From the NCBI RefSeq assembly GCF_025144145.1, contig NZ_CP083546.1, positions 3,550,501 through 3,614,500 of the forward strand: 64,000 nt of DNA, given 5' to 3'. Below are positions 44,610-53,963 of this stretch, piece by piece (positions within the stretch are counted from its first letter, which is position 1; every line of letters starts with the position of its first letter). Origin of the DNA: Leisingera sp. M658 (GTDB lineage: Bacteria > Pseudomonadota > Alphaproteobacteria > Rhodobacterales > Rhodobacteraceae). The notes below the pieces were generated by a model. The model did not search any database and was not told the origin of the DNA. It worked only from the letters and a program-made list of their open reading frames with translations. The position numbers and the translations under genes were made by a program.

Positions 44610-46649
44610 ATGCGCGATCCCCGCCATGACAACCTGTTCCAGCCGCTGAAAATCGGTCCTGTGGAAACGAAAAACCGGTTTTATCAGGTTCCGCATTGTG
44701 CGGGCATGGGCTGGCGGCGTCCGCGCACCGTGGCGGCGATGCGGGGGATGAAGGCGGAAGGGGGATGGGGGGTCGTTAACACTGAATTCTGTTCGATCCA
44801 CCCGACTTCGGACAACGACTATTACCCCTATGCAGCACTTTGGGATGACGATGACATCCGCGCCAACCGGCTGATGACCGACGCGGTGCACGAACATGGC
44901 GCGCTGGCCGGGGTGGAGCTGTGGATCGGCGGCGGCATGGTGACCAATTTCGGCACCCGCCTGGCACCTTTGGGCCTGCGCAACCGGCCGCAGACGGATT
45001 CCACCGTCCTGCATCCGGGGCAAGCACGCAAGATCGACCGCGAGGACCTCCGCAACATCCGCAAATGGCACCGCGACGCTGCCTTGCGTGCGGTCGATGC
45101 CGGGTTCGACATCGTTTATGTCTATGCCACCCACGGCTACCTGCTGTCGGAATTCCTCGACCCGGTGAACAACACCCGCAGCGATGAATACGGCGGCAGC
45201 CTGGAGAACCGGGTGCGGTTGGTGCGCGAACTGATCGAGGAAACCAAGCAGGCGGTCGGCCACAAATGCGCCGTCGCCACCCGGTTCAGCGTCGGGCTGG
45301 AGGATGCGGAAAGCTATGACGCCTTTGCCATGCTGGCCGACCTGCCGGATCTTTGGGACCTTGTGGTGCCCGATTACGGGGTGGAGATGGGGGCGAGCCG
45401 TTTCGTCAAGGAAGCCTCCTTCACTGATAGTATCGCGAAAGCAAAATCGCTGACCTCGAAACCTGTTGTGGCAGTGGGCCGCTACACGTCGCCCGACACC
45501 ATGGCGCAGGTGATCCGCCAGGGCGGGCAGGATCTGATCGGCGCGGCGCGGCCATCGATTGCCGACCCGTTTCTGCCCAAGAAGATCGAAGAGGGGCGTA
45601 GCGAGGACATCCGCGAATGCATCGGCTGCAACATCTGCTATGCGCATGACTCGCTGGGGGTGCCGCTGCGCTGCACCCAGAATCCGACCATGGGCGAGGA
45701 ATGGCGCCAGGGCTGGCATCCGGAGAAATCCGGCCGCAGCACAGCCCCTGAGAAGGTGCTGGTGGTAGGCGCCGGCCCTGCCGGGCTAGAGGCTGCCCGG
45801 GTGCTGGGCGAACGGGGCCATTCGGTGATGCTGGCCGAGGCAAGCCGGACCCTGGGTGGCCGCGTCACCCGCGAATCCCGCCTGCCGGGGATGATCGAAT
45901 GGGCCCGCGTGCGCGACTGGCGCATCGGCCAGATCGACAAGCTGTCCAACGTTGAGGTTTACCCGGAAAGCCCGCTGGATGCCTCCGATGTGCTGGACCT
46001 TGGCGTCTCTCACGTCATTGCCGCCACCGGGGCGGTCTGGGCCACGGACACCATCGGGCGCCATTCCGGCACCGGGCTGGAAGAAGAAGCGCCCGGCATG
46101 ATCGTCTCGGCAGAAACGGTTCTGAACGGCGAAGCGCTCAACGCCGATCACGTGGTGATTTATGACGACGACCACTACTATCTCGGTTCGGTCCTGGCAC
46201 TGCAGCTGCGCAAAGACGGGCACCGGGTCACCCTGGTGACACCTGCAGGCCGCCCCTGCGATTGGGGCCAGTGGACGACGGAGGTCTACCAGTCCAACGC
46301 CGCCCTGGTCGAGGCAGGTGTCGCGGTTGTGCCCAACCGGATGCTGGTGGCCGCGCAGACGGGTGAGGCGATGTTGTCCTGCATGCTCTCAGAAGCCCGC
46401 AGCACGCTTGCCTGCGATGCGATCATCCCCCTCACCCGCCGCCTGCCGGTGTTGGGGCTTTATGACGGGCTGAAGGCTTTGGGAGACGGGTTGCAAGACA
46501 CCGGGATCAAATCGGTAGCCCGTATCGGCGACGCAGAGGCCCCCCACATTATCGCCGCCGCGGTGCAAAGCGGCTACCGCGCAGCGATGGATCTGGGGCA
46601 GGAGGTCGATCTGGCCAAGAAATACGGGCGCCGCGAGCATACAGTGTAA
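44610..46649 (+). CDS. TMADH/DgcA-like NADH:flavin oxidoreductase, module B
   Basis: A 679-residue paralogue of the 33612 protein: Old-Yellow-Enzyme barrel (SDEYGGSLENRVRLV), 4Fe-4S motif CIGCNIC with RCTQNP, and a nucleotide-binding half with VLVVGAGPAGLEAARVLGER. It resembles dimethylglycine and dimethylamine demethylating enzymes. A TTG at 44607 and an ATG at 44610 are adjacent; ATG is chosen. A long hairpin terminator follows, so it forms its own unit. Confidence 0.92.
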   Translation: MRDPRHDNLFQPLKIGPVETKNRFYQVPHCAGMGWRRPRTVAAMRGMKAEGGWGVVNTEFCSIHPTSDNDYYPYAALWDDDDIRANRLMTDAVHEHGALAGVELWIGGGMVTNFGTRLAPLGLRNRPQTDSTVLHPGQARKIDREDLRNIRKWHRDAALRAVDAGFDIVYVYATHGYLLSEFLDPVNNTRSDEYGGSLENRVRLVRELIEETKQAVGHKCAVATRFSVGLEDAESYDAFAMLADLPDLWDLVVPDYGVEMGASRFVKEASFTDSIAKAKSLTSKPVVAVGRYTSPDTMAQVIRQGGQDLIGAARPSIADPFLPKKIEEGRSEDIRECIGCNICYAHDSLGVPLRCTQNPTMGEEWRQGWHPEKSGRSTAPEKVLVVGAGPAGLEAARVLGERGHSVMLAEASRTLGGRVTRESRLPGMIEWARVRDWRIGQIDKLSNVEVYPESPLDASDVLDLGVSHVIAATGAVWATDTIGRHSGTGLEEEAPGMIVSAETVLNGEALNADHVVIYDDDHYYLGSVLALQLRKDGHRVTLVTPAGRPCDWGQWTTEVYQSNAALVEAGVAVVPNRMLVAAQTGEAMLSCMLSEARSTLACDAIIPLTRRLPVLGLYDGLKALGDGLQDTGIKSVARIGDAEAPHIIAAAVQSGYRAAMDLGQEVDLAKKYGRREHTV

Positions 46650-46660
46650 GGCAGAATTCT

Positions 46661-46704
46661 AAGCCCCGGCTCCTGCGGAAACTGCCGCAGCAGCCGGGGC
46701 TTTT
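46661..46704 (+). terminator. Terminator after the module B flavoprotein gene
   Basis: AAGCCCCGGCT (46661-46671) pairs with AGCCGGGGCTT (46692-46702), with an inner stem CTGCGG/CCGCAG, followed by TTTT. Confidence 0.88.
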
Positions 46705-46788
46705 CATTTCCTGTGGATAGGAAGCGCGACACGTCCCGGGCTAGAGCGATGGCCCTGGCCCGCCGTCACAGCCGCAGGTATTCGGAAC

Positions 46789-46825
46789 AAAAAAAGCGGG
46801 CGCCGGAACCACCGTTTGCGCCCGC
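46789..46825 (-). terminator. Terminator of the minus-strand module B operon
   Basis: GCGGGCGC (46796-46803) pairs with GCGCCCGC (46818-46825), and the minus strand continues with TTTTTTG. It ends transcription 46 bp after the aminotransferase stop. Confidence 0.8.
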
Positions 46826-46870
46826 CAGTTCGGGGAAGGGTGACGGGAGCCGGTGCCACCCCCTCCAGCT

Positions 46871-48250
46871 TTACGCTGCCAGCTGCGCTTCCACCTCCTG
46901 AATGGCACGTTCCAGGATGTCGAACATTTCGTCGATCTGTTCCAATGTGATGACCAGCGGCGGCGAGAACACTGCCATGTTGATCAGCGGGCGGACGATC
47001 AGCCCCATCTCCTCGCAAGCCGCATCTATCATCGAACCGAGCTTGCGCTCGGCCTCCAGATTCTCGGCCTGGCATTCGATGCATCCCAGCAGACCCTCGC
47101 CGCGGGCGTCGCCAACGATATCGAACCTCATCAGATCGCTCAGACGCGCCTGGAAATGCGGAGTGACGGCGCGGACATGCTCCAGAATGCCTTCGCGCTC
47201 GATGATCTCGATGTTCTTCAGCGCTGCAACGCAGGACACTGGATGGCCGGAATATGTGTATCCGTTGGTGTAGGAGGACGGTGTGCCCAGATCGCTCATC
47301 TGCTCCATGACGCGGTCAGAGATGATGCAGGCGCCAAGCGGCAGATAGCCGGATGTCAGCCCCTTGGCACAGGTGATCATGTCGGGCTGGATGCCAAAGA
47401 CCTCCTGGGAGGCAAACCAGTGGCCAAGACGGCCAAAGCCCGTCACCACCTCGTCGGAAATATAGAGGATGTCATTGGCGCGGCACAGCTCCCACGTCCT
47501 TTTGTGATAGCCGGGTGCGGGCACGATGACACCGCCGGAGGACAGGATCGGCTCGGCAATGAAGGCGCCGATATTGTCCGCGCCGATCTCTGCAATGGCA
47601 GCCTCCAGATCCGCAACCTTGGCGTCGCACCAGCCCTCCACGCTCATACCCGCGGGGCGGCGGTAGGGGTTCACGTCGGGCAGGAAATGCACCAGCCGGG
47701 TTTCAAAATCGAAATGGCTCTGGTCGCGCTCCTTGCCGGTCACCGAATGGGCCAGATAGGTGGAGCCATGGTAGCCCTTCTCGCGGGCGATGATCTTTTT
47801 CTTCTGCGGCAGCCCGCGGCGGTTGTTCATGTACTGCATGGTGCGCAGGGCCGTATCCACCGCGGTCGAGCCGCCAGTGGTGAAGAAGACGTTGTTGAGG
47901 TCGCCCGGCGCCATTTCGGCGATCTTCCGGGCCAGCACTGCCGACGGCTCGGTGGTGTTGGTGAAGGGCGAGGTATAGGGCAGCTTCATCACCTGCGCGG
48001 CGATGGCATCGGCCATGTCCTGACGGCCATAGCCAATCTGGGTGCACCACATGCCACCCGGCCCGTCGATGTAACGTTTGCCGGAGGCATCCCACAGATG
48101 GATGCCGTCGGCACTCTCCATAAGCATGTTATCGTAGCCGCGCCAGTCATCCATTGCCATCCAGGGGTGCAGCTGATGGGTGCGGTCCCATTCGTGCAGG
48201 GTGTCGGCGCTCGGTTCGTTTGCGAATGTGTTCGGGGTCATCTTGGTCAT
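46871..48250 (-). CDS. Class III PLP-dependent aminotransferase
   Basis: A 459-residue omega-aminotransferase. The cofactor sites are GGSTAVDTALRTMQ, YHGSTY (about 160-165), SDEVVTGFGR (Asp266) and the Schiff-base Lys296 in CAKGLTSGYLPLGA. It is close to putrescine- or taurine-type pyruvate aminotransferases, so it would act on a primary amine left after demethylation or on a linked amino compound. It is the last gene of the four-gene operon led by the PYROXD2-like gene at 52666. Confidence 0.92.
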   Translation of the reverse strand: MTKMTPNTFANEPSADTLHEWDRTHQLHPWMAMDDWRGYDNMLMESADGIHLWDASGKRYIDGPGGMWCTQIGYGRQDMADAIAAQVMKLPYTSPFTNTTEPSAVLARKIAEMAPGDLNNVFFTTGGSTAVDTALRTMQYMNNRRGLPQKKKIIAREKGYHGSTYLAHSVTGKERDQSHFDFETRLVHFLPDVNPYRRPAGMSVEGWCDAKVADLEAAIAEIGADNIGAFIAEPILSSGGVIVPAPGYHKRTWELCRANDILYISDEVVTGFGRLGHWFASQEVFGIQPDMITCAKGLTSGYLPLGACIISDRVMEQMSDLGTPSSYTNGYTYSGHPVSCVAALKNIEIIEREGILEHVRAVTPHFQARLSDLMRFDIVGDARGEGLLGCIECQAENLEAERKLGSMIDAACEEMGLIVRPLINMAVFSPPLVITLEQIDEMFDILERAIQEVEAQLAA

Positions 48251-48268
48251 AGGAGTACCTGATCCGGG

Positions 48269-49447
48269 TTAAAACGGGCGCGGCGGGGTTACCCGCGCAC
48301 GGCTGTTAATGAAGAAGGGCTTGTCCTCGATGGTGACCGGCACAAGGCGCCTGTCCCACTGCCCCTCTTCGTTGACGTAAACTTCGGCCCAGAGGTCATC
48401 GGCGACGTTCTCGCCGAAAGGCGCCTTGAACTCGGCCAGCGCGATGTTGCGCTTGGTGGTGGGGGACCAGACGCCAGAGGTCACATGCCCCACCTCCTTC
48501 TTTTTCTTGTGATAGATCAGCGCGCCATCCGCGGGTTTGAAACCGCCGATGTCGATCTTGCGCAGGTGATAACGCAGGCCGGTCTCCTGCTGTTTCAGCA
48601 GCGCACGGCGGCCGTTGAAATGGCCCTTGGTGAAATCTACCATCTTGGCAAATCCCAGCTCCAGCGGGCTGCGGCCCCGGCCCAGACGCATGGCCATATG
48701 CACGGGCTGGAAGTCAAAACCCGCGGCGATGAACCCGGCCTCGATCCGGCAGATGTTGAGCGCCTCAAACCCGATCGCCCGCAGGCCCCAGTGGCCGCCC
48801 TTGGCCCAAAGCCTGTCCCAAAGCTCCAGCGCCTTACCATTAGGCACCCACAGCTCATAGCCGAGATCGCCGGTGAAGCCGGTGCGGGAAATCCACAGAT
48901 CCGGCTCGATTTCGCGCCAGTCGAAGGGTTTCATATCCGCCACGGCGCCTAGTCCTGCGTCCTGCAGCAGCGAAAACGAGGTCGGGCCCTGCAGCGACAG
49001 CGCCGCGATCTCCTGGCTTTCGTCGGAGATCTTTGCGTCAAAGCCCCAGGCGGTGTCGAGCAGCCATGTGTACATCGGCTCCTGACAGCAAAGGCGGAAA
49101 TCAGTGTCCGAGAAGCGGAACAGGGTGCCGTCGTCGATCACCATACCCTCTTCGTCGCACCACAGGACATAGCCGACCCGCCCGGCGCGCAGCTTGGCGG
49201 CATTGCGGGTCACCAGCCGGTTCACCACTTGCAGCGCGTCCGGTCCGGTGATGCGGTATTTGTGCATCGGCGAGATGTCGAACAGGGTGGTCTGGTTGCG
49301 GATGGCGAAATATTCGAACTCCACTGTGTCCAGCATCGCAGGCGAAACATAGCCCGCCCAATTGATCCAGCTTTTGGCAGTGCTGAGCGCCTCCAGCCGT
49401 GGCTGGAACGGGGTTTCGATCAGTCCGATGGGTACATGTTTGGTCAT
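48269..49447 (-). CDS. GcvT-family aminomethyltransferase
   Basis: A 392-residue member of the GcvT/DmdA/sarcosine-dehydrogenase folate-binding family. Signatures are LFDISPMHKYRITGPDAL, SLQGPTSF, RTGFTGDLGYELWV, ICRIEAGFIAAG and HVTSGVWSPTTKRNIALA. Such proteins transfer one-carbon units from N- or S-methyl compounds to tetrahydrofolate. The start overlaps the preceding stop by one base (TGATG). Its presence beside two flavoproteins fits oxidative demethylation with folate as acceptor. Confidence 0.92.
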   Translation of the reverse strand: MTKHVPIGLIETPFQPRLEALSTAKSWINWAGYVSPAMLDTVEFEYFAIRNQTTLFDISPMHKYRITGPDALQVVNRLVTRNAAKLRAGRVGYVLWCDEEGMVIDDGTLFRFSDTDFRLCCQEPMYTWLLDTAWGFDAKISDESQEIAALSLQGPTSFSLLQDAGLGAVADMKPFDWREIEPDLWISRTGFTGDLGYELWVPNGKALELWDRLWAKGGHWGLRAIGFEALNICRIEAGFIAAGFDFQPVHMAMRLGRGRSPLELGFAKMVDFTKGHFNGRRALLKQQETGLRYHLRKIDIGGFKPADGALIYHKKKKEVGHVTSGVWSPTTKRNIALAEFKAPFGENVADDLWAEVYVNEEGQWDRRLVPVTIEDKPFFINSRARVTPPRPF

Positions 49448-51018
49448 CAGATCACCCCGTCTTTCAATAGCTGCAAGGCGCTGTTGCGGCCGGCAAGCCC
49501 GGTCACATCGCCGCCGGGATGGGCCCCCGCACCGCACAGGTAGTAGCCCTTGGGGCCGAAGCGGTAATGCGCCATGCCGTTGGCGGGCCGCACCGTGAGG
49601 ATCTGATCGATGCCCATCTCCGCATGATGCCAATGCCCGCCCGGCGCGCCGGTCCGTGCCTCGATACAGGCGGGGCTGAGCACCTGGCGTTCCGTGACCA
49701 GCGCGCTGAGGCCGGGTGCGTATATCTCCAGCGTGGAAAGTGTGACGGCGGCAAGCCTGTCACATGCGGCCTCATCCCAGCCGCCCTCCAGCCCATACGG
49801 AACTGAGCTGACAACAGCGGACAGCACATGCTGCCCGTCTTTGGCCAGTCCTGGGTCGGCAAGGCTGGGAATGACCGCCTCAATCACCGGGCTTTCCGGG
49901 ATCCCGCCGTATTTTGCCGGGTTGAAGGCGCGCTCCACATAGGTGGCACTTGGCGCAATCAGCAGCCGGCCTGCCGCGAGTTCGGGGGTGAGGCCGGTGA
50001 ACTTCGGTACACCGTTCAGGACCAGATTGACCTTGGCGGCCGCGCCCTTGCAGCGCTGGTTGCGCATCCGCCGCACCATTTCCACGTCGTAATGTTCCGC
50101 ACCCGCCAGCTTCATCGCGGGCATCGGGCCAGTGTTGCTCAGAACTGTACCGGCGGAGATTTCCGTGCCATCCTCCAACACCACGCCTGCCGCGCGGTCG
50201 TTTTCGACCAGCACACGGGACACGCCGGTGCCGGTGCGGATTTCAGCGCCGGCTGCACGGGCCGCAGCTTCAAACGCAGCTGAAACCGCACCCATGCCGC
50301 CGATCGGCAGCTGCGCTCCACCGCCCTGCCCCAGCCGGTACATCAGCGAGAAAACCGTCCCGGGTGAGCGCGGCCCGGCATAGGCGCCGCGCACCGCATC
50401 CGCTGCCAGCGCACCCGCCAGCGGGCCGTCTTCCAGATCGTCCAGGATCAAATCGTAGGCGTTGGACAATAGCACGCGGAGAAACTCGCGCATGTCTTTC
50501 TTGCCCGTCCGCTTAAGATCCAGCCCCAGCTTGGCCAGCCCGGCAAGTTCCGCGAGTGTATTCAGGCTGGCCAAGCCGCCCTCAAGCGATGACGGGGATT
50601 TTGTTGAAAGCTGGCCCAGAAGGCCGGCGAACAGTGTCAGGCGGCGCATCAGCTCCGTAAAAAGCGCGGCTTCCGGGTGGGGCCGCCCATCGGCCAGTTC
50701 TGCCTTGCCGCCGCGGATCACGGCATGGTTCCCATCCTGGGACAGTGAAACAGCAGAAAGCTCGCGCACGTCCAGAGGCGCGCGGGCGGTCCCAAGGCCC
50801 AGTTCCTTCTTCACCTTGGGATGAAGGTTGTAGAGCAGATGCGCAATCTCCGGCACCTCCATGCCGCCTGCCAGCGTGGTATTGCGGGCCATGCCGCCGG
50901 TGGTTTCGTTCTTTTCGATCACGCAGACGGATTTGCCTTTGCGGGCCAGCGTTGCAGCCGCGGCCAACCCGTTGTGGCCGGCACCAATGACAATTGCGTC
51001 GTAGGTTGGTGTATTCAT
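49447..51018 (-). CDS. PYROXD2/phytoene-desaturase-like FAD oxidoreductase 1
   Basis: A 523-residue FAD protein. The dinucleotide motif is VIGAGHNGLAAAATLARKGK (11-30), and YYLCGAGAHPGGDVTGLAGR near the C-terminus closes the FAD site. It belongs to the CrtI/PYROXD2 group, whose bacterial members oxidise diverse amines or alkanes; the substrate is unknown. It shares the fold with the next gene upstream and overlaps the GcvT gene by one base. Confidence 0.9.
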   Translation of the reverse strand: MNTPTYDAIVIGAGHNGLAAAATLARKGKSVCVIEKNETTGGMARNTTLAGGMEVPEIAHLLYNLHPKVKKELGLGTARAPLDVRELSAVSLSQDGNHAVIRGGKAELADGRPHPEAALFTELMRRLTLFAGLLGQLSTKSPSSLEGGLASLNTLAELAGLAKLGLDLKRTGKKDMREFLRVLLSNAYDLILDDLEDGPLAGALAADAVRGAYAGPRSPGTVFSLMYRLGQGGGAQLPIGGMGAVSAAFEAAARAAGAEIRTGTGVSRVLVENDRAAGVVLEDGTEISAGTVLSNTGPMPAMKLAGAEHYDVEMVRRMRNQRCKGAAAKVNLVLNGVPKFTGLTPELAAGRLLIAPSATYVERAFNPAKYGGIPESPVIEAVIPSLADPGLAKDGQHVLSAVVSSVPYGLEGGWDEAACDRLAAVTLSTLEIYAPGLSALVTERQVLSPACIEARTGAPGGHWHHAEMGIDQILTVRPANGMAHYRFGPKGYYLCGAGAHPGGDVTGLAGRNSALQLLKDGVI

Positions 51019-51028
51019 TGCTTGCTCC

Positions 51029-52666
51029 TCACGCCGCGTAACCGGTCACTGCGCGGCCCTTGCCGATGTTGCGCAGGATTTCCTTGGCGGCATTGGCGCC
51101 CGGCGCCGCCATTACGCCGCCGCCCGGATGGGCTGAGGAGCCGACGATATACATGCCGTCAATCGGGGTATCGTATTGCGCGTAACCCGGCACCGGGCGG
51201 TTAAAGAGCAGCTGATCAAAGGTCAGCTCGCCCTGGAAGATGTTGCCTTCGGTCAGGCCGACCTCCTGCTCGATATCCCAAGGCGTGCGGATCTCCGCGT
51301 GCAGGGTCTTGCTGCGGATGTCGGGGCAGGCCTGCTCCAGCTTGTCAAAGACGCAATCAGCAAAGGCACCGCGGGTCTGGCCGTTCCAGTTGGTGCCTGC
51401 GCGCACGCCGCCCACCTCCAGATCATAGGGCGCGTATTGCACAAAGACGGTCATCATATGCTTGCCCGGCGGCGCCATGGTCGGGTCGATCTGACTGGGG
51501 ATCAGCATGTCAAAATACGGATTCTGCGACCAGCACCCCTCTTTCCAGTCGTCATAGGCGCGCTCCAGCTCATTCAGGCTCTCCGAACAATGCAGATCGC
51601 CGCGCAAGAAGGGCGCGCCTTTGGGGGCGGCCGGGAATTCGGGCAGCGCATCCAGCGCGATGTTCAGCTTTCCCGAAGAGCCGCGGATCTTGAAACGCTT
51701 CACTGCCTTGGTGAAGTCCTCGGGAAGGTGTTCTTGCCCGGTGTGCTTTAGGAACGTGCGCTTTACATCCATGTTGGAGGCCACGACGGGAGCGTGGTAT
51801 TCGTCGCCGTTTTCCAGTGCCACCCCGGTGACCTTGCCATTGTTCACCAGGAAACGCTCGACGCCGGAGCCGGTGACGATGGTGCCGCCCGCCTCCTCGA
51901 AACAGGCCCCTAGCGCGTTGGAGATCGCCCCCATACCGCCGCGTGCAAAACCCCAGGCCCCGATCGCGCCATCGACATCGCCCATATAGTGGTGCAGCAG
52001 CACATAAGCCGTGCCGGGTGAGTAAACCCCAAGGCCAGTGCCAATGATCCCGGCGCCGGCGATATGCGCCTTGATCAGGTCATTTTCAAAATGCTCATCC
52101 AGGAAATCGCCGATCGACATCGACCAGAAACGCAGCGTCTCGCCCAGTTCTTTCTTGCCCAGCCCATGCGCCTGTTTGATCAGAAACAGCAACTCGCCGA
52201 TGTCGCGCGGCTTCAGCGACGACGGATCCGGTGCATTGCGCAGCAGGAAGGGCCGGATAAAGCGGCACTGGCGGATCACCGTTTGGCTGAACCGGTCATA
52301 GGCATCTGCGTCATGGACGCTGTGACGGGAAATTTCCCGGCGCAGGGCGTCATGGCCCGACATGTAGGCAAAGTAATCGCCATCGCGGCTGAAACTGGCA
52401 CCGCCCTCATAGGGGATCACCTGCAGCCCGTATTTCGGCAGTTCCAGGTCGCGCACAATCTCGCGACGCAAAAGCGAACAGACATAAGAGCAGTTGGAGT
52501 ACGTCCAGCCCTCATGCAGGGAACGGCTTACCGCCGCGCCGCCGATCCAGTCGTTTTTTTCCACCACCAGAACCTTCAGCCCAGCCTTGGCCAGGTAACA
52601 GGCCGCGGTCAGACCGTTGTGCCCGGCCCCTGCCACGATGGCGTCATATCTGTCATGCTGCCCCAT
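51029..52666 (-). CDS. PYROXD2/phytoene-desaturase-like FAD oxidoreductase 2
   Basis: A 545-residue FAD protein with VAGAGHNGLTAACYLAKAGL (10-29) and the closing MYIVGSSAHPGGGVMAAPG. It differs enough from FAD oxidoreductase 1 to be a distinct subunit or enzyme; the pair could form a heteromer. It is the first gene of the operon. The palindrome at 52733-52746 lies 67 bp upstream of its start. GAGAAAC precedes ATG 52666. Confidence 0.9.
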   Translation of the reverse strand: MGQHDRYDAIVAGAGHNGLTAACYLAKAGLKVLVVEKNDWIGGAAVSRSLHEGWTYSNCSYVCSLLRREIVRDLELPKYGLQVIPYEGGASFSRDGDYFAYMSGHDALRREISRHSVHDADAYDRFSQTVIRQCRFIRPFLLRNAPDPSSLKPRDIGELLFLIKQAHGLGKKELGETLRFWSMSIGDFLDEHFENDLIKAHIAGAGIIGTGLGVYSPGTAYVLLHHYMGDVDGAIGAWGFARGGMGAISNALGACFEEAGGTIVTGSGVERFLVNNGKVTGVALENGDEYHAPVVASNMDVKRTFLKHTGQEHLPEDFTKAVKRFKIRGSSGKLNIALDALPEFPAAPKGAPFLRGDLHCSESLNELERAYDDWKEGCWSQNPYFDMLIPSQIDPTMAPPGKHMMTVFVQYAPYDLEVGGVRAGTNWNGQTRGAFADCVFDKLEQACPDIRSKTLHAEIRTPWDIEQEVGLTEGNIFQGELTFDQLLFNRPVPGYAQYDTPIDGMYIVGSSAHPGGGVMAAPGANAAKEILRNIGKGRAVTGYAA

Positions 52667-52732
52667 GAGTTTCTCCTGGTTCGACTGTTGCTGACTGGAG
52701 ACTAGTAGAGAAGATATTTGCCGTAAAGTTTT

Positions 52733-52746
52733 TTTGAGCGCTCAAA
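52733..52746. promoter_or_regulatory. Perfect palindromic operator TTTGAGCGCTCAAA
   Basis: A perfect 14-bp palindrome between the divergent FAD oxidoreductase operon and the TetR gene. It is the best copy of the module B motif and implies autoregulation by the TetR protein. Confidence 0.85.
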
Positions 52747-52815
52747 CAAAAATAATCCGGCTGACAGGCGCAGCGAAGTGTGGAACAAGAAAGAAAATTG
52801 GCATTTGGATTTCTC

Positions 52816-53472
52816 ATGGTGGCATCGCAGAGCGGCGGCAGTAAGCCGCGCAAAGAACGCAAGGAAAACGCCGACATGCGGCGCCGGCAGATTCTCGATG
52901 CGACTCTGAAGTCGATTGTTGCCAATGGGCTTGCCAAAACGACGCTGGCGACGGTGGCCAATGAGGCCGGGCTGTCCCAAGGTGTTGCCGTCTTCTATTT
53001 CAAGTCCAAGACCGGCATTCTGACCGAAGCGTTGCGGGATCAGTACCAGACCTACGAGGCCCACTGGCAGGCTGCGCTGGACAAGGCCGATGCTGCACCC
53101 GCGCCCCGGCTGCGCACGATCATCGAGGCGGATTTCAGCCCGAAGATCTGCAACCCCAGTGCGCTTGCCATCTGGTTTGCCTTCTTCGGAGAGCAGAATT
53201 TTGTTCCGCAATATGCCGAGATCACTGGCGAGTTTGAAGATAAGAGATCTAAAATCCTTAGCGAGATCTGCCGGCAGCTGGCGCCGGATGATCCTGAAAA
53301 GGCGCGCCTGACTGGCGGCTGGATTGATACGCTGACCGATGGTTACTGGCAGAAATTGCACTTGTTTCCGCACATTTACACGCGTGAGGCGGCACTTGAG
53401 CAGACTCTGACATTCCTGCAAACGCTGTTTCCTAATTATACGGAGGCTTTCCAGGCAAAGACTGGCAATTAA
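52816..53472 (+). CDS. TetR-family repressor of module B
   Basis: A 218-residue TetR protein, related to the BetI-type group. The helix-turn-helix is ILDATLKSIVANGLAKTTLA plus VANEAGLSQGVAVFYFKSKT. The ligand domain has AIWFAFFGEQNFVPQYAEI, similar in position to VSIWYAFRGEARNR of the module A regulator. ATG 52816 is chosen; a GTG at 52780 would add 12 residues. It is divergent from the flavoprotein operon and probably binds the palindromes at 39093, 39169, 44556 and 52733. Confidence 0.9.
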   Translation: MVASQSGGSKPRKERKENADMRRRQILDATLKSIVANGLAKTTLATVANEAGLSQGVAVFYFKSKTGILTEALRDQYQTYEAHWQAALDKADAAPAPRLRTIIEADFSPKICNPSALAIWFAFFGEQNFVPQYAEITGEFEDKRSKILSEICRQLAPDDPEKARLTGGWIDTLTDGYWQKLHLFPHIYTREAALEQTLTFLQTLFPNYTEAFQAKTGN

Positions 53473-53814
53473 GCCAATTAGCAGCCTAACAGGAGTTCCT
53501 CGCGTCAAAGAATTTCTGCTTGAACCTCCATCGGCTTCGACCAGTTGGCGGCGTTGAACTGAACCGCACCGGGTTTGCCGGAGACTGATTTCAGTTAGTT
53601 ACGCGGCAATGTCCTCAGTTTCCAGAGCGGCGTAGAAATTGGCCTCTGCTTCTGCCGGCGGGATGTTCCCAATGGGTTCAAGCAGGCGGCGGTTGTTGAA
53701 CCAATCCACCCATCCGAGCGTTGCGTATTCCACGTCTTCGAAGTTGCGCCAAGGGCCGCGGCGGTGAATGAGCTCGGCTTTGAACAAACCGTTGATCGTC
53801 TCGGCCAGGGCGTT

Positions 53815-53871
53815 CTGCGCCTTCAAATGATCCCCCGGATCATTTGATCCGCTGCGCGGATCTGCTTGAAC
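53815..53871. repeat. 57-bp double-hairpin insertion in the IS3 remnant
   Basis: TCAAATGATCC (53823-53833) pairs with GGATCATTTGA (53837-53847), and GATCCGC (53846-53852) with GCGGATC (53856-53862). It splits GDSY from NALAE of the transposase. Confidence 0.65.
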
Positions 53872-53963
53872 TCATAGCTGTCTCCGACGCTGCCCGCAGA
53901 GGGCTCGATACCAGTTTCTCCCAACCGCTCTGTGTATTTGATCGAAGGTATTGGCTGACCCAC

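Noticed and set aside
46853-48262. Plus-strand open frame of 469 codons opposite the aminotransferase
   Set aside because: The minus strand carries all class III aminotransferase motifs; the plus-strand reading is His/Gly/Arg-rich shadow.
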